Shown in pieces: positions 1 to 7,219 of a DNA stretch of 29,429 nucleotides. The notes under the pieces were generated by a model. It saw nothing but the letters and a program-made list of their open reading frames with translations. It had not been told where the DNA came from and did not search any database. Each line of letters opens with the position of its first letter. Position 1 is the stretch's first letter. The position numbers and the translations under genes are program-made. The stretch spans positions 1 through 29,429 of the forward strand of contig DASXSE010000053.1 in assembly GCA_036506175.1 (NCBI GenBank), given 5' to 3'. This DNA comes from JAIBJP01 sp036506175 (GTDB taxonomy: Bacteria; Actinomycetota; Thermoleophilia; Gaiellales; Gaiellaceae).

Positions 1-1
1 G

Positions 2-481
2 GAGATGCGCGATCCGGAGGCCGGCGATCCCCAGGAACGGCTTGCACGCGAGAAGGGCGTCACCTACGTGAAGCTCGACGGCGAGATCGGGATTCTCGGC
101 AACGGAGCCGGGTTGGTCATGTCCACGCTGGACGTGATCGATCAGGTCGGCGGCTCGCCTGCGAACTTCTGCGACCTGGGCGGGGGCGGCGATGCCGAGG
201 GCGTCGTCGATGCGCTCGAGGTCATCACCTCGGATCCGCAGGTGAAGGGAATCCTCTTCAACATTTTCGGCGGCATCACGCGATGTGACGAAGTCGCACG
301 CGGCATTCTCGAGGCGCTCAGCCGGATGAAGATCGATCTCCCGATCGTGGTCCGGCTCGACGGGACCAACGCGGAGGAAGGGCGCGGGATGCTCGCGGAG
401 GCTGCCCCGTCCAATCTCTACGTCGAGGAGACGATGCTCTCGGCCGCCGAGCGCGTAGTCGAGCTCGCGAAGGCGTCATGA
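2..481 (+). CDS. sucC: Succinyl-CoA synthetase (ADP-forming) beta subunit, C-terminal part
   Basis: This is the C-terminal ~160 residues of the ATP-grasp beta subunit, which with SucD converts succinyl-CoA to succinate with formation of ATP or GTP. The reading frame is open from base 2, so the gene enters from the left edge and the ATG at 5 is internal. Seen: the YVKLDGEIG stretch, the NGAGLVMSTLD segment, the GGGGDAEGV loop and the NIFGGITRCDEVA motif, all in the order found in the C-terminal CoA-ligase domain of SucC. Its TGA overlaps the ATG of the next gene by 4 nt (ATGA), so a methyltransferase rather than sucD is translationally coupled to it. sucD follows 800 nt downstream. Identification is firm; the missing N-terminal ATP-grasp domain is outside the window. 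Confidence 0.96.
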   Translation, partial: EMRDPEAGDPQERLAREKGVTYVKLDGEIGILGNGAGLVMSTLDVIDQVGGSPANFCDLGGGGDAEGVVDALEVITSDPQVKGILFNIFGGITRCDEVARGILEALSRMKIDLPIVVRLDGTNAEEGRGMLAEAAPSNLYVEETMLSAAERVVELAKAS

Positions 482-1113
482 GCGTCTGGGACGAACGGGC
501 GGAGGCCTACCGGCAAAGCCCCGAGCACCGCGAGGGCGCCGATCTCGACCTCGTAGTCGAGTGGGCTACTGGTGCCAGCACCGCGCTCGACGTCGCGAGC
601 GGCGGTGGCCATGTGGCACGCCGGTTGCGTGAGGCCGGTCTCGACGTCGTCAGCTCGGATCCCTCCCCGGGTATGCAGGCGGACGTCGTCTGCCGCGCAG
701 AGGATCTTCCATTCGCGGACGCGAGCTTCGACGTCGTGGCGTGTCGGCTGGCGCCGCATCACTTCGAGGACGTGCAGGCGGGGATCTCCGAAATGGCGCG
801 TGTCTCTTGTGGGCTCGTGCTCGTCGTCGACAACCTCCGGATGGGCGAGGACGACGAGAACGCGAACCGCCTCCGTGATCCTTCTCACGTGCGCAACTAC
901 TCGGAGGAGGAGTGGCGGGAGCTCTTCGCAGGCGCTGGCCTCGACGTTGAGGATCTGCGAACGATGGAAGTGACCCTGCGCTTTCAGCCGTGGCTCGACC
1001 GGACGGGGACGAGCGCGGAGGACGGTGACCGCATCCGCGAGCTGATCGGCGAGCGCGTCGAGGGCGACACCATGCGGCTCGGCCGCATCGCGCTGAAGGG
1101 GCGGAAGCGTTGA
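478..1113 (+). CDS. SAM-dependent methyltransferase inserted between sucC and sucD
   Basis: A 211-residue class I methyltransferase of the Methyltransf_11/UbiE-like type. Seen: an SAM-binding motif I, ALDVASGGGHVA, at residues 36-47; an acidic residue after the second strand (SSDPSPGM, Asp61); and a motif IV-like region (FDVVACRLAPHHFEDV, 84-99) followed by a strand reading LVLVVDN. The opening WDERAEAYRQSPEH resembles the N-terminal helix of small-molecule methyltransferases that act on quinones or similar compounds. The start ATG overlaps the sucC stop codon (ATGA), so it is very probably made from the same transcript as sucC. The substrate cannot be read from the sequence; a quinone or metabolite substrate is only a guess. 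Confidence 0.9.
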   Translation: MSVWDERAEAYRQSPEHREGADLDLVVEWATGASTALDVASGGGHVARRLREAGLDVVSSDPSPGMQADVVCRAEDLPFADASFDVVACRLAPHHFEDVQAGISEMARVSCGLVLVVDNLRMGEDDENANRLRDPSHVRNYSEEEWRELFAGAGLDVEDLRTMEVTLRFQPWLDRTGTSAEDGDRIRELIGERVEGDTMRLGRIALKGRKR

Positions 1114-1170
1114 CCGAGGCGACCCTCCTCGTATCTCGCGTGCCCCGGCCGGCTGCAAGGCGTCGTCCCG

Positions 1171-1223
1171 CTGCGTCCTCGGTCGCGCCCGTAGCCTCCG
1201 GCTACGAACGCTCCCTGCGTCCT
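1171..1223. repeat. Intergenic hairpin flanked by 9-bp direct repeats
   Basis: The 166-bp gap between the methyltransferase and sucD holds a perfect 7-bp inverted repeat, CGTAGCC at 1190-1196 and GGCTACG at 1200-1206, with a 3-nt loop. The 9-mer CTGCGTCCT lies on each side, at 1171-1179 and 1215-1223. It has no T-run, so it does not look like a standard terminator; it may be a copy of a dispersed intergenic element or a processing/attenuation hairpin between sucC and sucD. Only one clear copy is visible here. Confidence 0.5.
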
Positions 1224-1279
1224 GGCGGTACTTGCCTTTCGCCGCCGCTGCAGACGACCTACTCGAAGGGGCGCCTCTG

Positions 1280-2158
1280 ATGGCGATCATCGTCGACTCC
1301 GATACGCGCTTGCTCGTCCAGGGGATCACCGGGCGCGAGGGCTCGTTCCATGCGAAGCGGAACCAGGCGTACGGGACGAACGTCGTCGCAGGTGTCACGC
1401 CGGGGAAGGGCGGCGAGGAAGTCGACGGGATTCCGGTGTTCGACTCGGTCCGCGAGGCGATGGCCGAGCGAGGGCCGAACGTGGCGCTCGTCTTCGTGCC
1501 CGCGCGCTTCGCCGCCGACGCGATCTACGAGGCGGTCGACGCGGGGATCCGGACAGTCATCTGCATCACCGAGGGCGTCCCCGCTCACGACATGCTCCGC
1601 GTCTACAACTACATCCGGCCGCGCGGGATCACGATGGTGGGGCCCAACTGCCCGGGAGTGCTCTCCCCGGGGAAGGCGAATGTGGGGATCATCCCCGCGG
1701 AGATCTTCAAAGAAGGGAACGTCGGCCTCGTGTCCAGGTCCGGCACGCTCACGTACCAGATCGGGCACGAACTGACGCAACTCGGTATCGGCCAATCCAC
1801 TATCGTCGGAATTGGGGGGGACCCCGTGGTCGGGTCGTCGTTTTTGGACGTGCTCGGACGGTTCGAGGACGATCCGGAGACCGAGTACGTCGTCATGGTG
1901 GGCGAGATCGGGGGCGCCGAGGAGGAGAAGGCGGCGGAGTTCATCGACGCCGAGATGACGAAGCCGGTCGTCGCCTACATCGCCGGTTTCACGGCGCCTC
2001 CCGGGAAGACAATGGGCCACGCCGGCGCGATCATTTCCGGCACATCGGGCACCGCCCAGGCGAAGAAGGAGGCGCTCGAGGCCCACGGCGTCCGCGTCGG
2101 CACGAACCCGACCGAAGTCGCGCGTCTCGTCGCAGAGGTCGCCGGCGTCAAGGCCTGA
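1280..2158 (+). CDS. sucD: Succinyl-CoA synthetase alpha subunit
   Basis: A 292-residue alpha subunit that binds CoA and carries the phosphohistidine intermediate of succinyl-CoA synthetase. Seen: the CoA-binding Rossmann region with VQGITGREGSFH (13-24), NCPGVLSPGKANVGIIP (123-139), the SRSGTLTYQ loop (152-160), GIGGDPV (178-184), and the active-site histidine in MGHAGA (His247). The frame is open further upstream, but I place the start at the ATG at 1280: it begins MAIIVDSDTR as family members do, and an AAGGGG ribosome-binding site lies at 1265-1270. The protein has the usual length. It is separated from sucC by a methyltransferase gene, whereas sucC and sucD are normally adjacent. Confidence 0.97.
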   Translation: MAIIVDSDTRLLVQGITGREGSFHAKRNQAYGTNVVAGVTPGKGGEEVDGIPVFDSVREAMAERGPNVALVFVPARFAADAIYEAVDAGIRTVICITEGVPAHDMLRVYNYIRPRGITMVGPNCPGVLSPGKANVGIIPAEIFKEGNVGLVSRSGTLTYQIGHELTQLGIGQSTIVGIGGDPVVGSSFLDVLGRFEDDPETEYVVMVGEIGGAEEEKAAEFIDAEMTKPVVAYIAGFTAPPGKTMGHAGAIISGTSGTAQAKKEALEAHGVRVGTNPTEVARLVAEVAGVKA

Positions 2159-2178
2159 ACCTCGGCGGACCGCCCCAG

Positions 2179-2184
2179 TAGACT
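2179..2184 (+). promoter_or_regulatory. Candidate -10 box of a leaderless aminotransferase transcript
   Basis: TAGACT lies exactly 7 nt before the ATG at 2192. This spacing puts the predicted transcription start at or within 1-2 nt of the A of the start codon, and there is no Shine-Dalgarno sequence in the 33-nt gap after sucD. The arrangement matches the TANNNT leaderless promoters common in actinobacteria. No convincing -35 is visible. Confidence 0.5.
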
Positions 2185-2191
2185 CAGCGCG

Positions 2192-3283
2192 ATGGCGGTT
2201 ATCTCCTTCGCGCGCGGCATGCCCGGGCCCGATCTCCTTCCGATCGAGGAGTTCGCCGACTGCGCGCGCGCGGCGCTCGAGCGGGACGGCGCCACCGCTC
2301 TCAACTACGGCCCGCCCGGCGGCTATCCGCCTCTTCGCGACTGGATCGCCCAGCGGCACGAAGTCGATCCCACCCGCGTCGTCGTCACGAACGGCTCCCT
2401 CCAGGGTTTCTCCTTCGTCGCAAGGCACCTCGTCAAGAACGGCGCCCGGTTCTTCGTCGAAGCGCCGTGCTACGACCGCTCGCTCTCCATCTTGCGGCGC
2501 ATCGGCGCCGACGTGGAGCAGATCGAGCTCGCCGACGACGGATTCGACGTCGACGCGCTCGCAGCCGCTCTGCGCGAGGGCGACGCCGTGTACACGATTC
2601 CGACCTTCCAGAACCCGAGCGGCCGCACGCTCTCGCGCGAGAACCGCGGGCGCCTGCTTGAGCTGGCACTCGAGCGGGGCGCGCTCGTCTTCGAGGACGA
2701 CCCGTACGGCGAGCTGCGCTTCGAAGGCGACCCGCTGCCCCGGCTCTTCGAGCTCGCGAGCGGAGAGGGCGTCATCTTTCTTTCGTCCTTCTCGAAGACG
2801 GTCGCGCCCGGCATCCGCACCGGCTACCTCATCCTTCCCGAGGCACTCGTCCCGGAAATAGAGGCGCTGGTGCTCGAGAACTACGTCTCGCCGGCCATCT
2901 TCGTAGAGGCCGCCCTGTACGACTTCGTCATGAGCGGCCGCTACGAGCCGAATCTCGAGCGCGTCCGAAACGGGCTACGCCTGCGCCGCGACACGATGAT
3001 GCAGGCCCTCGAGCGCGAGCTCGGGGACAGCGCCACGTGGAGCAGCCCGGAAGGCGGGTACTTCCTCTGGCTCGACCTGCCGCCCGGCGTCCGCGGCGAC
3101 ACGCTCCTCGCGCGCACGACGGAGGAGGACGTCACGTTCATCAAGGGCGCCGACTTCTTCTTCCACGGCGGTGGCGAGGAAGCAGCGCGCCTTGCCTTCT
3201 CGTTCGCGACTGCGCCGGAGATCGACGAAGGCATCGGCCGCCTCGGGCGGCTTGCTCGCGAGGCCGCAGCCGTCGCCGCCTAG
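2192..3283 (+). CDS. PLP-dependent aminotransferase, class I/II (LysN/MocR-type fold)
   Basis: A 363-residue fold-type I aminotransferase. Seen: the substrate-side start SFARGMPGPDLLP, the NYGPPGGYPPLRDWIA segment (38-53), PTFQNPSGRT (137-146) with the Asn that contacts the PLP ring hydroxyl, VFEDDPYGELRF with the Asp that holds the pyridine nitrogen (Asp170) and Tyr172, the Schiff-base lysine in SSFSKTVAPGIRTGYL (Lys202), and the C-terminal RLAFSF with Arg343 for the substrate carboxylate. Closest to 2-aminoadipate/aromatic aminotransferases of the MocR-related group, but without a GntR DNA-binding domain, so it is an enzyme rather than a regulator. The amino donor is not determinable. The next gene starts on the base after its stop codon. 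Confidence 0.92.
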   Translation: MAVISFARGMPGPDLLPIEEFADCARAALERDGATALNYGPPGGYPPLRDWIAQRHEVDPTRVVVTNGSLQGFSFVARHLVKNGARFFVEAPCYDRSLSILRRIGADVEQIELADDGFDVDALAAALREGDAVYTIPTFQNPSGRTLSRENRGRLLELALERGALVFEDDPYGELRFEGDPLPRLFELASGEGVIFLSSFSKTVAPGIRTGYLILPEALVPEIEALVLENYVSPAIFVEAALYDFVMSGRYEPNLERVRNGLRLRRDTMMQALERELGDSATWSSPEGGYFLWLDLPPGVRGDTLLARTTEEDVTFIKGADFFFHGGGEEAARLAFSFATAPEIDEGIGRLGRLAREAAAVAA

Positions 3284-3934
3284 GTGGCCGGCAAGCCCTA
3301 CGCCGTCGTCCGCGTCGAGGAGATTCCGCAGGTCGAGAGCTCGGCCGCCTTCGGCATCTCACCGGTCCGCCTCCATTTCGGCATCAATTCCTTCGGGATC
3401 AACGCGTACACAGCGGCGCGTGCCGGAAAGCAGGTGATCGAGGAGCACGACGAGCTCGGTTTCGGGGCCGGCCGCCACGAGGAGCTCTACTTCGTCGCCC
3501 GGGGGCACGCCCTGTTTGAACTCGATGGAACCGCCGTCGACGCGCCTGCAGGGACTCTCGTCTACGTTCGCGACCCCGCCGTCCGACGCGGGGCCGTAGC
3601 GAAGACCGACGACACCGCGGTTCTCGTGGCCGGCGGAGTCGTGGGACAGCCCTTCGCGCCGTCGCCATGGGAGGCGTGGCTTGCTGCCAAGCCGTTCCTC
3701 GACGCCGGCGAGCCCGAACGCGGCATCGACATCTTCGTCGAGGCTCTCGACCGCCATCGGGACAACCCCAACGTCCTCTACAACCTCGCCTGCTACGAGT
3801 CGCTCGCGGGCCGCAGAGACGACGCGATCCGACATCTCATCGAGGCTGTCGAGCACGATCCGAGGACGAAGGACTGGGCGCAGAGCGACTCCGACTTCGA
3901 CGCAATTCGCGACGACCCGCGCTTTCCGGCGTAG
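3284..3934 (+). CDS. Cupin domain protein with C-terminal TPR-like helices
   Basis: A 216-residue protein starting with GTG directly after the aminotransferase TAG. The first ~120 residues form a cupin barrel: a metal-site-like pair EEHDELGFGAGRHEELYFVARGHALFELDG (53-82, split here as HDELGFG, then GRHEELYFV, then a Gly-rich turn) followed by PAGTLVYVRDP. The last ~85 residues form TPR-like helix pairs (NPNVLYNLACYESLAGRRDDAI, then HPRTKDW-type ends). The fused layout is seen in uncharacterised actinobacterial proteins. I cannot assign a ligand or reaction. Zero-gap placement behind the aminotransferase suggests co-transcription. It is followed by a promoter for the next gene. Confidence 0.8.
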   Translation: MAGKPYAVVRVEEIPQVESSAAFGISPVRLHFGINSFGINAYTAARAGKQVIEEHDELGFGAGRHEELYFVARGHALFELDGTAVDAPAGTLVYVRDPAVRRGAVAKTDDTAVLVAGGVVGQPFAPSPWEAWLAAKPFLDAGEPERGIDIFVEALDRHRDNPNVLYNLACYESLAGRRDDAIRHLIEAVEHDPRTKDWAQSDSDFDAIRDDPRFPA

Positions 3935-3937
3935 GTC

Positions 3938-3966
3938 TTGAAAACGCCGCTCGACGGGCGTAGCAT
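3938..3966 (+). promoter_or_regulatory. Sigma-70-type promoter for the secreted RTX-repeat protein
   Basis: A -35 box TTGAAA at 3938-3943 and a -10 box TAGCAT at 3961-3966 are separated by exactly 17 nt. The GTG start of the next gene lies 30 nt downstream and is preceded by an AAGGGAGAGG ribosome-binding site at about 3980-3989. This is the best two-box promoter in the window and marks an independent transcription unit. Confidence 0.6.
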
Positions 3967-3996
3967 CGGGCCGCCGTCGTAAGGGAGAGGAATCGC

Positions 3997-5931
3997 GTGC
4001 GTCGGGCCGCACTGGCCCTTGTCCTCGTTTCGCTGGTCGTTGTCGCGCTCTTTGGCGCGCGCGCAGCTAAGGCGGCGGTCCTCTGCGGTGGCCATGTAGC
4101 GACGATCGTCGGGACGAGCGGCGCCAACACGATCAACGGCACGACTCACGCCGACGTGATCTACGCGGGCGGCGGCAACGACCTAATCCGTGGCCGCGGC
4201 GGGAAAGACATCATCTGCGGTGGGGCGGGCAACGACTACATCGACGGCGGCGCGCTGCACGACGTCGACAATGGCCAAGGCGGGCACGACACGTGCGTCT
4301 CGAGCCCGGGCGGAGGGGTCGACGCGTTCGTCAGCTGCGAGGACCGGACGGCCTTCGACTTGCAGATGGACGACCAGCTCGACTGGGGCGAGGTGGAGGA
4401 CGGGACGGGCTCCACACCGGGCCCCGGGGCGAATATCGTCACGACGCTCAAGATCGGAGCCGGACGAGTGGGTCACTCGGGCTACCGCAGAACGCTGCTC
4501 GCGCCGCAGGGCCTCGTCCCTGGCGCACCGACGACGCTTAGCTTCACTGGCACCGACGACGGCACCGTTGCTGTTGCGCTTCCATTCTCGGTGCCGTTCT
4601 TCGGCATCTCATACGACTTCGTCAACGTCTCGACGAATGGGTACGTGGCCTTCGGCGCCCCGGCGATCGACTATATGGGCGACGCTCAGTTCACCGACTA
4701 TCGCGGCTTCAAGACTGTCATGGGCCAGTTTGTCCGTGGCGCCATGCCGTACTGGGGCGATCTCGACCTGGGCGGTGGCTCGCCCGGGACGGTCTCGGTT
4801 GTCTCCGACGCGACTCGATTCGCAATCAAGTCGGATGCAGGCGAATACAGCGGCGGTGAGCCGCCGCGACGCGTGTTCCAGCTCGTGCTCTTCAAAGACG
4901 GTCGCATCCGCTTCGACTACATCAGCTCGACGCCTCCGGACACGAGCCCGAATCCCGGGTTCATCGGGATCTCGGACGGAACGGGCCCGCGCGGCCTGAA
5001 CACGTTCCGGCGGAGCCCATACACCTTCACGCGCGCGAACGTAACGCTTCCTCATGCAACGATCCCCGTCAGGTCGACGGCAGGGTTCAAGATCCCGGGA
5101 GTCCTCCAGGTCAATACGGACCAACAAGTCACCTGCACCGGGAGGACGGCGACGACGTTCACCGGTTGTACGGGCGGGACCGGTTCGATCGGCTCGGACG
5201 AGGAGGTGTGCCAGCCCGTCCCCAAACCGGCCAAGAGCATCCTCTACACCCCGTTCAAGGCGCCGACTATCGCCGCATCCGCTGGGACAGTGACGCTGAC
5301 CTTGCCGCCGGGCTCGACGTTCTTCGGCTCGAGCATCCCGTGCCCGACGGTGGCCGCGCCGACAGCCACGAAGTCCGGATTCGCGCGCTGTTCTGTGCCT
5401 GCACTCTTGCTCGGCTCGCAGTTTGGCGGCTCCGTCACCTGGACCGTGCCGGCCAATATGGGCAACGGACAGTCCTCGCCGCCGAACGCCGAGCTTCGCG
5501 CTACGTACGCGCCGGCCGGTCGTCCCAGGTCGACGGAGTTCGAAGAGTCGCTCTTCGCCGGGAGTGGAGACATCACGACGTTCAACCCCACGCTCACCTA
5601 CACGGGTCCCAGTCCGGCCCACATCGGGAACGCCCTGACCTTCCACGTGACTTCAGGCGCCGGCGACAACCTCGCCTTCCCCGTCGTCGACATCACCATC
5701 CCGGCCCATATGCACCTCGACAGCACGACGTTCTGGGCGTGCGGCACCCCGCCCGCGGGGTTCGGCTTCGCAAGCGTGACATGCCGCCTTCCGAACGGCG
5801 CCTCGAACGCATACTCCGGCGACCTCACGTTCCACGCGAACGCGAACGGCACCTATCACCCGAAGGTCACCTTCTTCGCCGAGAACGCGCCGACGAAATC
5901 GAAGACAGCGACCCTGAGCGTCGTTCCGTAG
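3997..5931 (+). CDS. Secreted protein with short RTX-like repeat block and nidogen-like beta domain
   Basis: A 644-residue exported protein. Residues 1-26 form a signal peptide (RR, a hydrophobic core, then AKA before AVLC). Residues 40-95 hold about five Gly/Asp-rich calcium-binding repeats of hemolysin type (GGGNDLIRG, GGAGNDYIDGG). Residues about 150-345 form a nidogen-like or surface beta domain with DDGTVAVALPFSVPFFG and VNVSTNGYVAFG. Around 355-405 there is a Cys-containing stretch (TCTGRTATTFTGCTGG) that resembles a motif common in phage virion proteins. The C-terminal ~230 residues are beta-rich, similar to bacterial Ig/DUF11-type modules. No sortase motif or membrane anchor is visible, so it is probably released. 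Role unknown; adhesion or envelope structure is an inference. GTG start chosen from its strong ribosome-binding site. Confidence 0.82.
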   Translation: MRRAALALVLVSLVVVALFGARAAKAAVLCGGHVATIVGTSGANTINGTTHADVIYAGGGNDLIRGRGGKDIICGGAGNDYIDGGALHDVDNGQGGHDTCVSSPGGGVDAFVSCEDRTAFDLQMDDQLDWGEVEDGTGSTPGPGANIVTTLKIGAGRVGHSGYRRTLLAPQGLVPGAPTTLSFTGTDDGTVAVALPFSVPFFGISYDFVNVSTNGYVAFGAPAIDYMGDAQFTDYRGFKTVMGQFVRGAMPYWGDLDLGGGSPGTVSVVSDATRFAIKSDAGEYSGGEPPRRVFQLVLFKDGRIRFDYISSTPPDTSPNPGFIGISDGTGPRGLNTFRRSPYTFTRANVTLPHATIPVRSTAGFKIPGVLQVNTDQQVTCTGRTATTFTGCTGGTGSIGSDEEVCQPVPKPAKSILYTPFKAPTIAASAGTVTLTLPPGSTFFGSSIPCPTVAAPTATKSGFARCSVPALLLGSQFGGSVTWTVPANMGNGQSSPPNAELRATYAPAGRPRSTEFEESLFAGSGDITTFNPTLTYTGPSPAHIGNALTFHVTSGAGDNLAFPVVDITIPAHMHLDSTTFWACGTPPAGFGFASVTCRLPNGASNAYSGDLTFHANANGTYHPKVTFFAENAPTKSKTATLSVVP

Positions 5932-5934
5932 AAA

Positions 5935-6111
5935 TCAGGCGGCGGCAGTGACGCTGCGGAGCGGCCTCGGCACGAGTCGCGGCTGACTCGGCGGGACCAG
6001 CGGCGCCTTTGCCGAACGAAACGTGGGGCACACGCAGTTCCCGGGCAAGGCGCATAAATCGGCGTGGCGGAAGAAGCAGTCGTTGCACGTGATCGCCTTC
6101 CTCTTCGCCAT
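5935..6111 (-). CDS. Small Cys-rich (zinc-knuckle-like) protein, 58 aa
   Basis: An ATG-started frame of 58 codons that encodes MAKRKAITCNDCFFRHADLC followed by ALPGNCVCPTFR and a Pro-rich tail. Cysteines 9, 12, 20, 26 and 28 form a CxxC-x7-C-x5-CxC pattern typical of a small structural zinc or metal site. I recall similar short proteins with CNDCYFR and CPTFR signatures in other actinobacteria, but I cannot name a family. It is convergent with the secreted protein, 3 nt from its stop codon. A two-box promoter lies just upstream (6126-6154), giving a transcript with a leader of only a few nt, and there is no Shine-Dalgarno. Function unknown. Confidence 0.68.
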   Translation of the reverse strand: MAKRKAITCNDCFFRHADLCALPGNCVCPTFRSAKAPLVPPSQPRLVPRPLRSVTAAA

Positions 6112-6125
6112 GGCCGCCGCAGATG

Positions 6126-6154
6126 ACTATAGGACTGGTCGGCTCAGGCGTGAA
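6126..6154 (-). promoter_or_regulatory. Promoter of the small Cys-rich gene
   Basis: Read on the minus strand, TTCACG (6149-6154) and TATAGT (6126-6131) are spaced by 17 nt. The ATG at 6111 starts 14 nt after the -10 box, so the predicted leader is about 7 nt. This supports the small gene as a real, separately transcribed unit. Confidence 0.5.
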
Positions 6155-6220
6155 GGGACGGAACGAGCAAATTTCCGCAATTTCCGAGAAGAACGGACGA
6201 GCCGTTGCTCAGACTGACAA

Positions 6221-7219
6221 CTAGCTAGTAGCCAGAGCTGACAACGCTTCTCGGAAGGAGCTCACCGGCACGACTTTCATCCCGCCTGCATTGCGTTTGG
6301 CTTCTGCGGCGTTCTCGTCGGGCACGAGGAAGAGGGCGGCGTGGGCGTCCTTCGCTGCGATCGTCTTCTGCTGGATTCCCCCGATCGGCTCGACCTTCCC
6401 GTCCAGGTCGAGAGCGCCGGTCACGACGATCTTGCGCCCATGGTCTAGGTCACGGCCGGACTCGTCGACGATGTCCAGAGCGAAGGCGAGCCCGGCAGAG
6501 GGGCCGCCAATCGATCCCGCGTTGATGCGCACCTTGACCGGAAGATCGATGTCGGCCGACTGCTCGATGATGACGCCGACCACCGCACGGTTCGGTTCCT
6601 GAGGATCCGCCCGCGTGCCGAGACGAACGTCCTGTCGCCCGCCCGAGCGCCGCACGACGAAGGTGACCTCCTGGCCGGGCTTAACGGGCGCCATCGCCGT
6701 CCTCAGGTCGCCGGTCGTGGCGACTTTCTTGCCGTTCGCCTCGATGATCACGTCCCCGATCTGGAGCTTTCCGTCCGCGGGCGAATTCGGGTACACGAGC
6801 GTCACCTGGGCACCGTCGGGCTTCGCGTCCACCTTGTGGCCCAGGTAGCGGAGAGCCACGGCGGCCGCGACGAGTTGCGACTGCGACATCTCGTTGAGGC
6901 TCTGGCGCCGCTGCTGCGCTTCGCTGACGCCGGCCGGATTGACCTCTACCCCGGGGACGAGCGAGGCCCCTTCGTGGAGCTGCGGCGCGTGCAGCTTGCC
7001 GAGGAGCCACTCGAGCAGGCTCGCCTTGCGTACGACGATGTCGACCATGTAGATGCCGCCGTTCTCGGGCTCGGTCTTCTCTCCGGGGACCTGGACGAGC
7101 TCGTCCGCGTTGTGCGGGGGGTCGGGCAGGAAGACGTACTCGTTCGACGGGACGATCCAGAGAACGCCCACGGCGATGACGAGGACGATGATGAGGGAGA
7201 GGGCTGCGCGCGCTCTCAG
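6221..7219 (-). CDS. Membrane-anchored PDZ-Lon domain protease (YlbL-like), CTG start
   Basis: A 332-residue protein: one N-terminal membrane segment (residues 6-23), an extracytoplasmic region, a PDZ domain (about 138-200; PNSPADGKLQIGDVIIEANGK) and a Lon-type S16 peptidase domain (about 205-332). The Ser-Lys dyad is visible as Ser241 in GGPSAG and Lys285 in GGIQQK, 44 residues apart as in Lon. It is expected to cleave envelope or membrane proteins, as the YlbL family does. The frame contains no ATG, GTG or TTG near the membrane segment; a CTG at 7217-7219 overlaps the mdh TGA as CTGA, the geometry of translational coupling, so I choose it. Alternative: a longer form whose start lies inside mdh, which I consider unlikely. 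Confidence 0.85.
   Translation of the reverse strand: MRARAALSLIIVLVIAVGVLWIVPSNEYVFLPDPPHNADELVQVPGEKTEPENGGIYMVDIVVRKASLLEWLLGKLHAPQLHEGASLVPGVEVNPAGVSEAQQRRQSLNEMSQSQLVAAAVALRYLGHKVDAKPDGAQVTLVYPNSPADGKLQIGDVIIEANGKKVATTGDLRTAMAPVKPGQEVTFVVRRSGGRQDVRLGTRADPQEPNRAVVGVIIEQSADIDLPVKVRINAGSIGGPSAGLAFALDIVDESGRDLDHGRKIVVTGALDLDGKVEPIGGIQQKTIAAKDAHAALFLVPDENAAEAKRNAGGMKVVPVSSFREALSALATS

Noticed and set aside
418..1398. Long minus-strand frame across the methyltransferase and sucD start
   Set aside because: Arg/Pro/Ala-rich shadow of real plus-strand genes, no family resemblance or start signal.
1259..2428. Long minus-strand frame opposite sucD
   Set aside because: Mirror of sucD coding sequence in a high-GC genome; no domain visible.
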